DNA from: Colocasia esculenta
Lineage: Eukaryota > Streptophyta > Magnoliopsida > Alismatales > Araceae
Length of the DNA: 64,000 nt
Direction: 5' to 3'
Assembly: GCA_014218235.1 (NCBI GenBank)
Contig: CM024753.1
Span: 189,138,348 to 189,202,347, forward strand
The translations under genes and the position numbers were made by a program. The stretch's first letter is position 1. Every line of letters begins with the position of its first letter. This document shows positions 12,701-22,210 of this stretch, piece by piece. The notes beneath the pieces are model-generated. The model saw only the letters and a program-made list of their open reading frames with translations. It was not told where the DNA came from and did no database searches.

Positions 12701-13083
12701 TTATTCATGGGCCAAAAGTTGTTCATTGGTCCAAATATCATGATGGTCTATCAACACACATTGTTTGGAGTCTACGCACAATTTTATTTTAATATTTGAT
12801 CATTTATGTATATGTGTTAATGGGTTCTCCGACTTATTCCTTAATTATGATAATAAATCACCAAACACCTTAATCTTGGCCAATTGGATTTTTCTTTATA
12901 TGGATTTTTTGTGGGTCATTTAGGAATATTATTTAGAGTTGAACTATAATTTTTACAAAATTTTACAATGTGCTTTTATACGTATGATAATAGCACGTAC
13001 ATTTTTACTATTTTGAAAATATCAAATTTATCATTTTTAGTTTATTTCAAAATTTTAAATTACTGAATTTCTATGGTGCTATA
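9778..13083 (-). repeat. Element B: probable solo LTR (Gypsy type)
   Basis: The segment starts TGTCACGACCC, the usual form of a reversed plant Gypsy LTR end, and stops at GTGCTATA. GAGAG flanks it on both sides (9773-9777, 13084-13088), fitting a 5-bp target duplication. No interior or second LTR is present. The right terminal dinucleotide is TA rather than CA, one substitution from canonical. TCGCGAC-type motifs cluster at 11880-11970. The left flank is purine-rich, so GAGAG could match by chance. Confidence 0.5.
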
Positions 13084-13088
13084 GAGAG

Positions 13089-13300
13089 CACCTTGCTCCC
13101 CCCCCCCCCCCCCCCCCTCAAAAAAAAAAAAAAAAACCAAGGATCTGCCACCAAAGGTGGTGACTATACTGCCAGAGAGGCCGACGACAAATCGTCAAAG
13201 GGTCGGCAATGAAACTATTGAAAGTCATGCTCTCTACTAGGTTGCTGTTGTGCTTCTCCACCAACACTGTCAGTTCACTACATTACCACTACTAGTTATA
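13089..13300. other. Short spacer with poly-C and poly-A runs
   Basis: A run of 20 C (13098-13117), then TC, then 17 A (13120-13136), followed by about 165 bp with a small inverted repeat (CCACCAAAGGTGG). No gene seen. The homopolymers may vary in length or be unreliable in an assembly. Confidence 0.6.
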
Positions 13301-14313
13301 AGTGCCCTGTAAGTCAATTCACGTGAATGATGACACTTGTAATCTTATACATATCTCTTTTGATAATTATTATAATGATATTTTATCATTATATATTAAT
13401 TACATGGTGATGTAATATTAATTTACTGTGATGTCTATGGATCTATGCAATGGGATTGGATCATGATAATGAGACCAATTTCTTTTAAACACAGATCCTA
13501 AATATTCTTGTTTATACTCGAGTAGGACTTCGAGATAACTAGATAGACTGATGTGCTATATACCCGTCTATATGATGGAGGCAGCTGGTTTCATAGTTGC
13601 TAATTGGGTGGAGACACTAGGGGTATACCGTAGGTGCTCATTGGAGAATGAGTTCATTAAATGATCTGCTCTCAGAATACTGTATGGTTGATGATACTTA
13701 GATTGTCAGACAACGATTTTGTGGTGCTAGTTATGTAACTGGTCCTTTGACTTGAGAGACCAAAGATGTTTTATTTGAGTACTCTATTCTTTGATACTAG
13801 TCTTACAAACTTAAAAGTCCCAAATATAGTACAACTGATTATTGAAAATGACAGTCAACCTTACGAAGGCAATTATATGAATAAAGGATCATCTACTCTT
13901 GGTATCATGGGAGGAATATTGTAACGACCCCGAGAACCCTACCCTAGGCCCACACCGAGGACCCGATTTTCACGTCGCTACCCACGGATCCGGAGACCCA
14001 GAAGGGCTATAAACACAAGTCTAACAGAATATGTAAAGGAAATAAATGTCAACTGTTAACTAGGAGCACACATGCGGAAAGCAGAAAGAATAGTGAGACC
14101 GCTGCGTATCGCTCTAGGTACAGTCCCAACACACACAACTAGTACAAGTAAAGACAGGGGAAGAACAAGTCCCTTAGGGGCATACCCCGAGGGTGACGTA
14201 CAACTGAGAGGGGGAACCACTGCTAGCTATGGGGATGATGACTACCACCCCGTCTCCTTCGCTCGACACGCGCCCTGCCACTGCTGAGAAGTCTCACATG
14301 GAAAAGGAAGGGA

Positions 14314-14335
14314 TGAGCTTCACAACAGAAGCTCA
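14314..14335. other. LTR hairpin, element E 3' LTR copy
   Basis: TGAGCTTC, loop ACAACA, GAAGCTCA: a perfect 8-bp stem about 395 bp from the LTR end, followed by GTAGGGA. The same hairpin is at 35142-35163 in the partner LTR, and base-pair-preserving variants are in G and H. Confidence 0.7.
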
Positions 14336-15251
14336 GTAGGGACTACCAATCTCCTACTGGCTCTAACAGGTAGAAGAATATATATAAACAATTAAATAAC
14401 AACAATTATATCTTCTACCCTACAAAAGAAAGTGTGGAAGCAAATCTACTAACTAACAATGGTACGAAGAACACCACGGTCAGAAACTTCGTAGAACCCG
14501 CACGACGTGACCACCACACTGCTGGCTACGTAGATAGGGAGAACCCCGCCTGAACAAGAGACACTAGCTACGGAAAACACTACCACTAGTCAACCGGTCA
14601 GGTGCGTCCACTGACATTTTATCCTCGACCCAGATCCAAACCTCCACTCTCGTCAGAGTGGGGGCAGGAACACAAAGTACACAACAGTAACCACCGTAGT
14701 CTGGCCGGACTACGGTCCCACGCCTGGCCTCTCTAGGCGGTTCTGGGGCCGTAAAGAGCGAGGCAGTGAGAAGAAGGACTGGCTGGTCTGCACTGGGTAG
14801 AACTCCAGCCATCCTCAGTGTCTCAGACCAACTAAGAGAGCTCTGCAAACGACTCGACGCCGCTGTCCTAACCACCATTTCCCCCTCAACTCCAGAGTCC
14901 GTGACTCGATTATGCTCGTCGCCCCGAATGCTCCCTCTAAGGTGCACGAGGATGGGGGTCCCAGGCAACGGTAACAACCACTCTCACGGGAGAAGCCCTC
15001 AGGTGCCGAGCATCGGGCGAACGACTAGTGTAGGACCATACTAGGGAACTAGCACTGGTGCCACGAGTACAGTATGAAGCAGAAACGACAAAGACTCCAT
15101 AGAAAACGGAACTCCGCAAGACCTTACCTGTCTCTTCTGTAGTCGCGACGCATCGGGCCGCCGCGACCATGTCGCGACAGCTCAACTTGCCGTGACCAAG
15201 TCGCGGCACGATAGAGTGTCGCGATGATGTCGCGGCGGCCTAGCCGGTCCT

Positions 15252-15718
15252 AGATCATTATATCTTGCAATACCTTGTGTTGAGTGTGTCTTTGTGATTG
15301 AACTTTGTGGCACAATACCAACAACACAACCATGTCTCTCATATGTCAATATCACTTTGTCTCATTTATTTTGATCATTTCTGACCATTCCTTTCCTACA
15401 TTTCATTTCTTGATCTCCTACTATTCTTTGTTTATCTCTTTCATCTGTCCTTTTGATGCTATCAAAAAGGGGGAGAAAAGGCATTCAAAAAAGGGGGAGA
15501 AAAGGTCTTCAAAAAGGGGGAGAAAGTTCTTTAAAAGAGAAAGGTCTTTAGGGGGAGAAAGGTCTCTCAAGGGGAGAAAGTTCTTTAAAGGAGAAAGGTC
15601 TCTAGGAGGAGAAAGGTCAAAGGGTGTATATGGTCAAAGGGGGAGTTTTTGTAGTCAAGGGAGTCAAGATATTGGGAGATTGTGCATATATTTTTGTCAT
15701 CATCAAAAAGGAGGAGAT
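15252..15718 (+). repeat. Extra copy of the pre-3'-LTR segment, outside the 5' LTR of F
   Basis: These 467 bp match 25216-25681, the end of F's interior, including several AAAGGGGGAGAAA runs and the polypurine tract AAAAAGGAGGAGATT at 15705-15719. Such sequence belongs inside a Copia element, just before the 3' LTR. Its presence outside the 5' LTR suggests F is the remainder of a tandem (LTR-interior-LTR-interior-LTR) unit cut in the outer interior. The left junction with E's LTR lacks a duplication. Confidence 0.7.
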
Positions 15719-15999
15719 TGTTGGGTTGAGTGTGTTTTGGTATTTCCTAAAATTGTATTTTAATGATGACCAATGAACATCACTCATACTTTGATTTTGA
15801 TGATGACATATTGTGATTTTAATGATGACATATTGTGATTTTGATGATGACATTTTGAACATGTTATACATTTTATACATATCACAATAATGCTTAAACA
15901 ACATGTTTTTGATGTTTAATATCTTATATTTTAATGATAATATATGGTACTAATGGCTTATGTGTTATATTTTCAGGATCACACACTTTTGTCATGGTG

Positions 16000-16254
16000 G
16001 TGTCGACACACCCCTTGGTGGTGTCGACACTAGGTTAGAATCCCTGAAGCAATTTCATGAAAATAGGGTTCACTGTGTCGACACAGTCCCAGGTAGTGTC
16101 GACACAAGTCCCAGATTCCAGAAGACCTAGTTGCCTGACTGGGATAGTGTGTCGACACAGCCAGTGGCAGTGTCGACACTAGACCCAGTTCCCAGAAGAC
16201 CAGTTTTACAGAATTGGGACAGTGTGTCGACACACTCCATGGTGGTGTCGACAC
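16000..16254. promoter_or_regulatory. Phased palindrome array GTGTCGACAC in the U3 of F
   Basis: Eight perfect 10-bp palindromes start at 16000, 16021, 16075, 16096, 16149, 16170, 16224 and 16245. Spacing alternates 21 and 53-54 bp, that is four roughly 75-bp units with a pair 21 bp apart in each. The last copy is about 120 bp upstream of the TATA box. In the 3' LTR (25963-26217) three of the eight are damaged. A dimeric transcription-factor site is the natural reading, but no factor is identified. Confidence 0.75.
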
Positions 16255-16373
16255 ACTCCGGCTGAAACTCAAAAACGTGAATTTCTCTAGACACGTAGCT
16301 TCTTGGGAATTAGGGGATTTGACCTAGGTTTCCGTGCCCATGCACCCCAAGGCACTTTATGGACATATGGGGC

Positions 16374-16381
16374 TATAAATA
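16374..16381 (+). promoter_or_regulatory. TATA box of the F LTR promoter
   Basis: TATAAATA lies in a GGGGCTATAAATACCC context, downstream of the palindrome array and about 1.0 kb before the LTR end. The same site is kept in the 3' LTR near 26337. Transcription would start some 25-35 bp downstream. Confidence 0.65.
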
Positions 16382-16880
16382 CCCATGTTTCTTGTACCCT
16401 AAAGGCAAGAGAGCCCATACACTTCCAGAAGAAGCTTTTTGGCGGCCAAAGGGGGCTTTCCAGATCTGTCTCCATCTCCAGAAGCTGCAAGCCATCCTTT
16501 CAAGAGGAAGGACGTGGGAATCAAAGGGAATCTTTGGAGAGAAGCTTGTTGTGATATGCAAGGAAGCAGATCCAATTGAAGAGGCGCAGGAGAAGAAGGA
16601 TTTCTGGCATTTCAGATGCCATCAAAGCAGAGCATAGCCAATTGAGGAGAATCTCCATCGATTTCCATCAAGGCTCCTGAATTGAAGCGTCTGTAAGGCC
16701 TCTTCATCGAAGAACACTCATTCTACATCCATTTCTCACTTCAGAGGTTGTTCTTCTTTATTTCGTCTATGAGATTTGTGCATGAAGTTCTGCACAAATT
16801 TTTGTGTACGAATTTGTCTTGAATCAGATCATTGCTAGAGGATCTGATTTCTGTTGTCTTTGATCTAGCTTGTGTTTTAG

Positions 16881-17035
16881 GAGCCGTCGAGCTCTGGTTT
16901 GTGAGTCGTCGCACTGACGGTGTGGTTTGAGCCGTCGTGCTCAATTTGGAGTCATCGTGCTCTGGTTGTTGTTTGAGCCGTCGTGCTCAGTTTGTGAGTC
17001 ATTGAACTCAAGGGTGTTTGGAGTCGTCATGCTCC
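16881..17035 (+). repeat. Array of seven GAG(C/T)-CGTCG-(G/A)CTC mini-hairpins in F
   Basis: Units of about 14 nt with 3-5 bp stems and six-base CGTCGT-like loops occur at 16881, 16903, 16929, 16948, 16975, 16996 and 17020. Stems vary in step: GAGC/GCTC, GAGT/ACTC, GGAG/CTCC. The 3' LTR has the same set (26844-26998). The array lies downstream of the TATA box, so it should be transcribed. Confidence 0.6.
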
Positions 17036-17381
17036 AGTGTGTGTTGTACTCATGGTTTTGAGTAGTGTGGCCTCACTGTGTGAGGGGTGGACGTAGGAGT
17101 CACTGGAGGTGATTTCCGAACCACCTAAAAATCCTCTGTGCAATGGTTTGAATTGTGGTTTGACTTTGTATTTCGCTAGATGCATGCATAGGGATTTCAT
17201 TCACACTACTAATCGATTTGCTCACACACACTAATCACACTTCAGATCAGTAAATTGTTTGGGTGAATTGATCTCTGATTCGAAGTGATTTTAAATTGAT
17301 TGAGCTTCCGCAGTAATTGGTGTTAGATCTATTCAACCCCCCCTTCTAGATCTGATCCATCCACCCATTCGATCCTACAAT

Positions 17382-17393
17382 TGGTATCAGAGC
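17382..17393 (+). promoter_or_regulatory. Primer-binding site of element F (tRNA-iMet)
   Basis: TGGTATCAGAGC, two bases after the LTR end at 17379. It matches the initiator-methionine tRNA 3' end perfectly and sets the element on the plus strand. Confidence 0.9.
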
Positions 17394-17521
17394 AGGTTAA
17401 TGTCTGTTACTGATCTGAGTTGATTGCTTCTGTTTGATCTCTGTGTTAATTGCTAGATCTAATTCCTTGTTACATTGATTCACTGTGATTAGATCTAATT
17501 ATCTTTTGAGTTTTTGATATA

Positions 17522-18701
17522 ATGGCAAATCTCTTTAATCTACATGAATTTCCTGTTATAATTTCAGAGAAATCCCCAATCTCACCTTCATCAAGTTTTT
17601 CAGTGGAAGCACAAAAAGAAATTCACAAGTACATGATGGCTAAGAAGAGCCTCAATGAATCCAGAAAATCAACAATTCAGAAGGTTGTGGCTCTCACTGC
17701 ACATTCTAAGAGCTCAGAGCATTCTTCATCCTCTTCAGAACACAAAAGTTCAAATGGATCTACAAGGTCAGGTAAATCAATTCCAGACCCATTTATGTAT
17801 TCTAATTCTGATTCTGATGCAGATGAAGGCATGTCTTATGTTGAATTGATTGAATTCTGTGAAAAAATGCAAAATCTTAATGAAAAGCTAAACACTAAAA
17901 ATAAAGATCTGAAAAAGACTTTAAAACATTGCCATAAAGAGAGTGAAAAATTGAAAAATACACTTGAATTGCTCCAGAACAATGATAAAGATCTTTCAGA
18001 AGAAAATGAGAATTTGAAAAAAGAAGTTCAAAAACTGAATTCTGAAAAAGAAAGTCTGAAAGATAAAATCAAAATTTGTGAAAACAAGTTGTCCAAGTTA
18101 AAAGAAGATCATGATCAGTTGGAATTTGAAAATCTTGATTTGAAAGATGAAAATGAAAAATTGATTGATCTCAATGAAAACTTGAAATTTGACAATGATC
18201 AATTAAACAAACGGATTTCTAACATGGCTCATGATCATCAAATAAATGAGAGATGCAAACAACTTGTTGAAGAAAACAGTCATCTAAAGAGGAAGATTGA
18301 ATGCTTGTTCCATGACAAACCATTGGACAATGAATGTAGCAATTTGAGTAATAAAATTGCCGATTTGGAAAAACAAATTGCTCAATTTGAAAATGAAAAG
18401 AACAAGATGAAAAATGGTTTGGATGTCATGCTAAACAAGCTTCAAATTTCAGAAAAAGAAGTTGTTGCATTAAAAGCTGAAAAATAGAAGCTTCAACATG
18501 AATTGAAGAACACTACAAACACAAGTCTTGCTTCTGTGAAAACTAAGAAAAATGAAAAGAAAACCACAATAACATTTGTTAAAGCTGCTGCGAACAAGAA
18601 CTCTGTTATTTCTAATAAAAGATTAGTGAAAGTTCCTGTTCAGAAATAGACAGAGAAAAAGAAAAATACTGATGTCAAGAAGAATCATCTACTTCATCCA
18701 T
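17522..18701 (+). pseudogene. gag of element F, N-terminal coiled-coil part (broken)
   Basis: The frame opens with ATG at 17522, 129 bp after the primer site, and runs 321 codons to a TAG at 18485. It continues in frame past a second TAG at 18647 until the hAT inserts after 18701. Residues from about 110 onward form a long Lys/Glu/Leu coiled coil (heptad-like LKDEN, LKKEV stretches); the first 100 residues are Ser-rich. Large coiled-coil gags are known in SIRE-like Copia elements, and the zinc-knuckle part resumes after the hAT (22914-23483). Both stops read naturally as CAG glutamine codons turned to TAG. Taken alone it resembles a cytoskeletal coiled-coil protein, but its place between PBS and knuckles argues for gag. 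Confidence 0.7.
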
Positions 18702-18949
18702 TAGGGCTGCAAACGGATCCGGATAATATCCGGATCCGCTTCGAATTTGTATCCAAATTTTTGAATTTTTATCCGATTATGGTATCCGACGGATTGTAAA
18801 CGGATAATCGAATATTATTCGCTTATTAAACGGAGCGGTTTCGGAAACATCAGATCCGCTCCGTTTAATATCTGGTTCGTTTACAATTGTTGGATCTTAC
18901 TATACCTAGATCTAAAGGTAGAGATTAAAAAGGGTTTTTTCTACTCCTC

Positions 18950-19560
18950 ATTGCCAAAACTCGATCAAGTAGGGACCTCAGGCACGGTCTGCACGGACCT
19001 CAGGAGGCGCACTCCTTCTTCCTCTTCCCAGGCGGGCCAAGCGCAGGCGGCAGCCCCAACTTCCTATCATCTCTGGTGCGGGCTTGTGGATCTCCGGCGA
19101 GGCGAGCAGGCAGCAGCAGGCTGGCTTGTGGATCTCATGCACGGACCTCAAGCGGCGCACGCCTTCTTCCTCTTCCCAGGCGGGCCAGGCGCAGCCGGCA
19201 GCCCCTTCTTCCTATCATCTCTGGTGCGGCCCGTGCGGGCCTGTAGATCTCCGGCGAGGCAAGCAGGCAGCGCCGCAGCAGCCCACGGATCTCCGGCGAG
19301 GCGAGCAGGCAGCATTGCAGCAGCCCTTTCTGGCCTTCTTCCTCTTCCCAGGGTGCAGCCCCATCGTGCGGGCCTGTGGATCTCCGACGAGACGAGCAGG
19401 CAGCAGCCCGCGGATCTCCGGCGAGGTGAGCAAGCAGCACTGCAACAGCCCTTTCTTCCTCTTCCCAGGGCGCAGCCTACCAGCCCCATCTGGGCATCTC
19501 TCTGGTGTCATAAGAGAGCGAACCCCTCTTCCCCTGCCCCTCTTATGTCTGTATTTTGCT
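18950..19560 (+). repeat. GC-rich repeated 5' leader of the hAT transposon
   Basis: Two blocks of about 185 bp (starting near 18985 and 19137) share GCGCACTCCTTCTTCCTCTT-like and AGGCGGGCCA-like sequence. GATCTCCGGCGAGGCGAGCA-type units recur five times to 19440. GC content is far above the rest of the element. Open frames on both strands are repeats of the same units and show no domain. A splice donor CAG/GTAAGG near 19594 and an acceptor TTTGCAG at 19819 suggest this is a transcribed 5' untranslated exon. Confidence 0.6.
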
Positions 19561-19784
19561 TAATAGTGACCGTGATTTCACTATTTGTGCTGCAGGTAAG
19601 GAGCGTAGGAAGCAACAGAGACTCCCTAGTCCCAACCCGATCCACTCCCCACAGCAGGCTAGCAGCAGTTTGCCTTCTTTCTCACTTATATTTATGTCTA
19701 TCTAGTTTTGTTCTTATTCATCCGAAGTGTTTCTTGTGTGTTTTTGTTTTGTTTATATGTTGTTTTTAATTTTTTGTTTATGTC

Positions 19785-21890
19785 ATGGAATGTGGCATGT
19801 GGATGGTGATGATTTGCAGCATGGATGAGGCAATGTCTCTTGCACCTCTCTTTATTGAAAGCAATGTTGCATCTTCAACTGCGAATGTCGTCATTCTATC
19901 AAATGAGACTAACCAATCCACAGACGGTGAAACACCCATTGATGTAGATGTGAAAGAACCATTTCCTAGAAAGAGAAAATTGAGTTCTTCAGTGTGGAAT
20001 GATTTTGAAAAATCTAGATCACCTAATGGCAAGGAAATTGCAACATGTCTTCATTGCAAGAGGGAATTTGATGGGGCTAGTTGCAAAGGCACAACTCATC
20101 TCAAAAATCATGCAAAAAGATGTCCACAAAAGGTGCATCCAGATATTAGGCAAAATATGTTGACAACAGCTCAAGCTGTAAATGAAGCCAATGCAAAGAT
20201 TGCAAATTTTAAATTTGATCGGGAACGAAGTCGTCAAGATCTTGCAAAGTTAGTGATTAAGCATGAATTGCCTTTTTCATTTGTTGAATATGAGTATTTT
20301 ACCACATTCTGTGCTAACCTTCAGCCTCAATTCAAGCCATGTTCAAGAACCACCATTAAAAGTTAGATTCTGAAAATTTATGAGGAAGAAAAGGATAAAT
20401 TATACAAGTTGTTGGATAAGCTGGATTCTAGAATTGGTCTCACCACAGATTTATGGACTTCGGGGCAGACTATGGGATATGCTTGTTTGACAGCACATTG
20501 TATTGATGATGAATGGGAGTTGCACAAGAAAATTTTTGCATTTGAACATGTTAAATGTCCACACACTGCTGAAGTTTTATTTCAAGTTATAAAAGCTCGA
20601 ATATTGAATTGGAATGTGGATAAAAAGTTGTGTGCATTAACTGTTGACAATGCTTCTAGCAATAATGCAATGGTTAGAGAGTTGAAGAATTGGCTTTGTG
20701 AGAAGAATTTGTTGATATGTCGTGGACGATATTTTCATATTCAATGCAGTGCTCATATTTTAAACTTGATTGTGCAAGATGGATTGAATGTCATTTCTAA
20801 GTTTATTGAAAAAGTTCAAAAGAGTATTGCATATGTTAGAAAGACTCCAAAGAAGAAGGAAACATTTCAAACTGCATTGCTTCATGAGCATTTGACAACA
20901 GCAAAAGGTTTGTGTTTGGATGTCCCAACTAGGTGGAACTCCACCTATTTAATGCTTGAAACTGCCTTACAGCTGAAGAGAGGATTTTTTCGTCTTCAAG
21001 ATATAGATCATGATTATGTTGATTGTCCTTCTAATGTTGATTGGGAGATTGCTGCACATGTCTGCCAATGCTTGAAATTTTTTTATAATGCAACATTAAG
21101 TTTATCAGGGACCAAGTATGTGACTGCCAATTTATATTTTGAGGATGTTTGTTCTGTGCATATGAAGTTACGTGAGTGGTTGAACAGTGAATATGATTAC
21201 ATCCGCAAAATGGCCAGTGTAATGTTACTGAAATTTCTGAAATATTCGGAAGATTGTAGTCTAGTTTGTACTGTGGCTTGCATTCTTGATCCTCGATGGA
21301 AACTTGATTATGTGGTTTACATGTATCAAAAAATGTATGGTGATAATGTTGACATTCATATAGAAAAAGTTCGTTTGTTCCTCTATGAGATTTATGCTGA
21401 GTATGCAATGAACACGAACACAACACCTTATGTCTCACCCCCAAAGAATGATGGTGCATGTACTTCAAGTCAGTTAGGAGAAAATGACACAAAGGAAGAA
21501 TTGAAAGGAGGTTTTAAAAAGTTTCTAAGTGAGCGAACTACATTGACAATTCAAAGAACTGAGTTAGATGTGTATTTGGAGGAGACACACTCACCTGATG
21601 AGAGTAGATTCAATGTTTTGTTGTGGTGGAAATGTTATGGCAAAAAATTTCCCATACTGTCAAAGATAGCTAGAGATATCTTTGCAATTCCTGTCACAAG
21701 TGTTGCTTCAGAATCAGCATTCAGTATGGGTTCAAGAGTGATTGATGATAGTCGCACATCATTGCTACCCGAAATAGTGCAAGCATTGATTTGTGCAAAA
21801 GATTGGTTGCCATCACCTAAGAAGGAAGGTGAGCCTTTTATGATATTAGCATTCAATATTATTTTCTTACGACATGATATATACTTCTAA
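19785..21890 (+). pseudogene. hAT transposase with a single in-frame stop
   Basis: About 701 codons in one frame, with a TAG at 20364-20366 as the only interruption. The ATG at 19821 is the likelier start because TTTGCAG just before it looks like a splice acceptor. Residues 70-113 (from 19785) are a BED zinc finger (WNDFEKS, then CLHC and HLKNHAKRC). After the stop come the catalytic-core landmarks TTDLWTS, LTVDNASSN, CSAHILNLIVQDGL and RWNST, and the C-terminal hAT dimerisation domain (LLWWKCYGKKFPILSKIARD, then SVASESAFS). The protein would bind the element's ends and cut and paste it in the nucleus. A GTGAGC donor near 21829 suggests the true C terminus is spliced to exons at 21914 or beyond. 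Apart from the stop it is well preserved. Confidence 0.88.
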
Positions 21891-22210
21891 TTTATTTTCT
21901 TCTTAATAATGTAGATGGTGCTTCTTCTATTCCAATATGAACAAGTGATGGAGATCAAATTTGCCTTGGGCATGGATAGGTACAAATATTACTTTACATA
22001 TAACTTACAAGTTAACTTTTCTTTGGCAGATTTTCTTATGGCATAATATATACTTCTAATTTATTTTCTTCTTTGTAATGTAGATGGTGCTTTTTCTATT
22101 CCAACATGAATAAATGATGGAGATGCAATTTGCCTTGGGTATTGATAGGTACAAATGCATATTATCTTTCTGTGCTTTCTTAATAACAAATATTACTTTG
22201 CATATAATTT
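21871..22210 (+). repeat. Direct repeat containing a duplicated 3' exon of the hAT
   Basis: About 169 bp starting near 21878 recurs from about 22047: ATATATACTTCTAATTT, then AATGTAGATGGTGC and a GCCTTGGG segment. Each copy contains a candidate acceptor (AATGTAG) followed by the same short exon-like stretch. This may allow two alternative last exons or may be neutral. Confidence 0.6.

Larger units (their letters stand above)
15719..17379 (+). repeat. 5' LTR of element F
   Basis: It starts TGTTGGGTTGAG and ends GATCCTACA; 1661 bp, the same length as the 3' copy. U3 contains the GTGTCGACAC array (16000-16254) and a TATA box at 16374-16381. R/U5 contains seven small hairpins (16881-17035). CAACCCCCC near the end is typical of SIRE-like LTRs. 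The primer site follows after two bases. Confidence 0.85.

Noticed and set aside
13098..13136. Poly-A after poly-C as the tail of a LINE or retrogene
   Set aside because: No upstream LINE or gene sequence and no matching target duplication could be seen; treated as simple repeat.
15252..17379. Taking 15252 as the start of the F LTR
   Set aside because: The polypurine tract must lie just outside the 3' LTR. Counting from it gives two LTRs of exactly 1661 bp starting with TG.
17522..18487. Host coiled-coil (cytoskeletal-like) protein
   Set aside because: It lies between the PBS and CCHC knuckles of element F, so it is retrotransposon gag.
18951..19769. 272-residue frame and overlapping frames in the GC-rich part of the hAT
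   Set aside because: Frames open on both strands in the same repeats, with no motif; treated as an untranslated leader.
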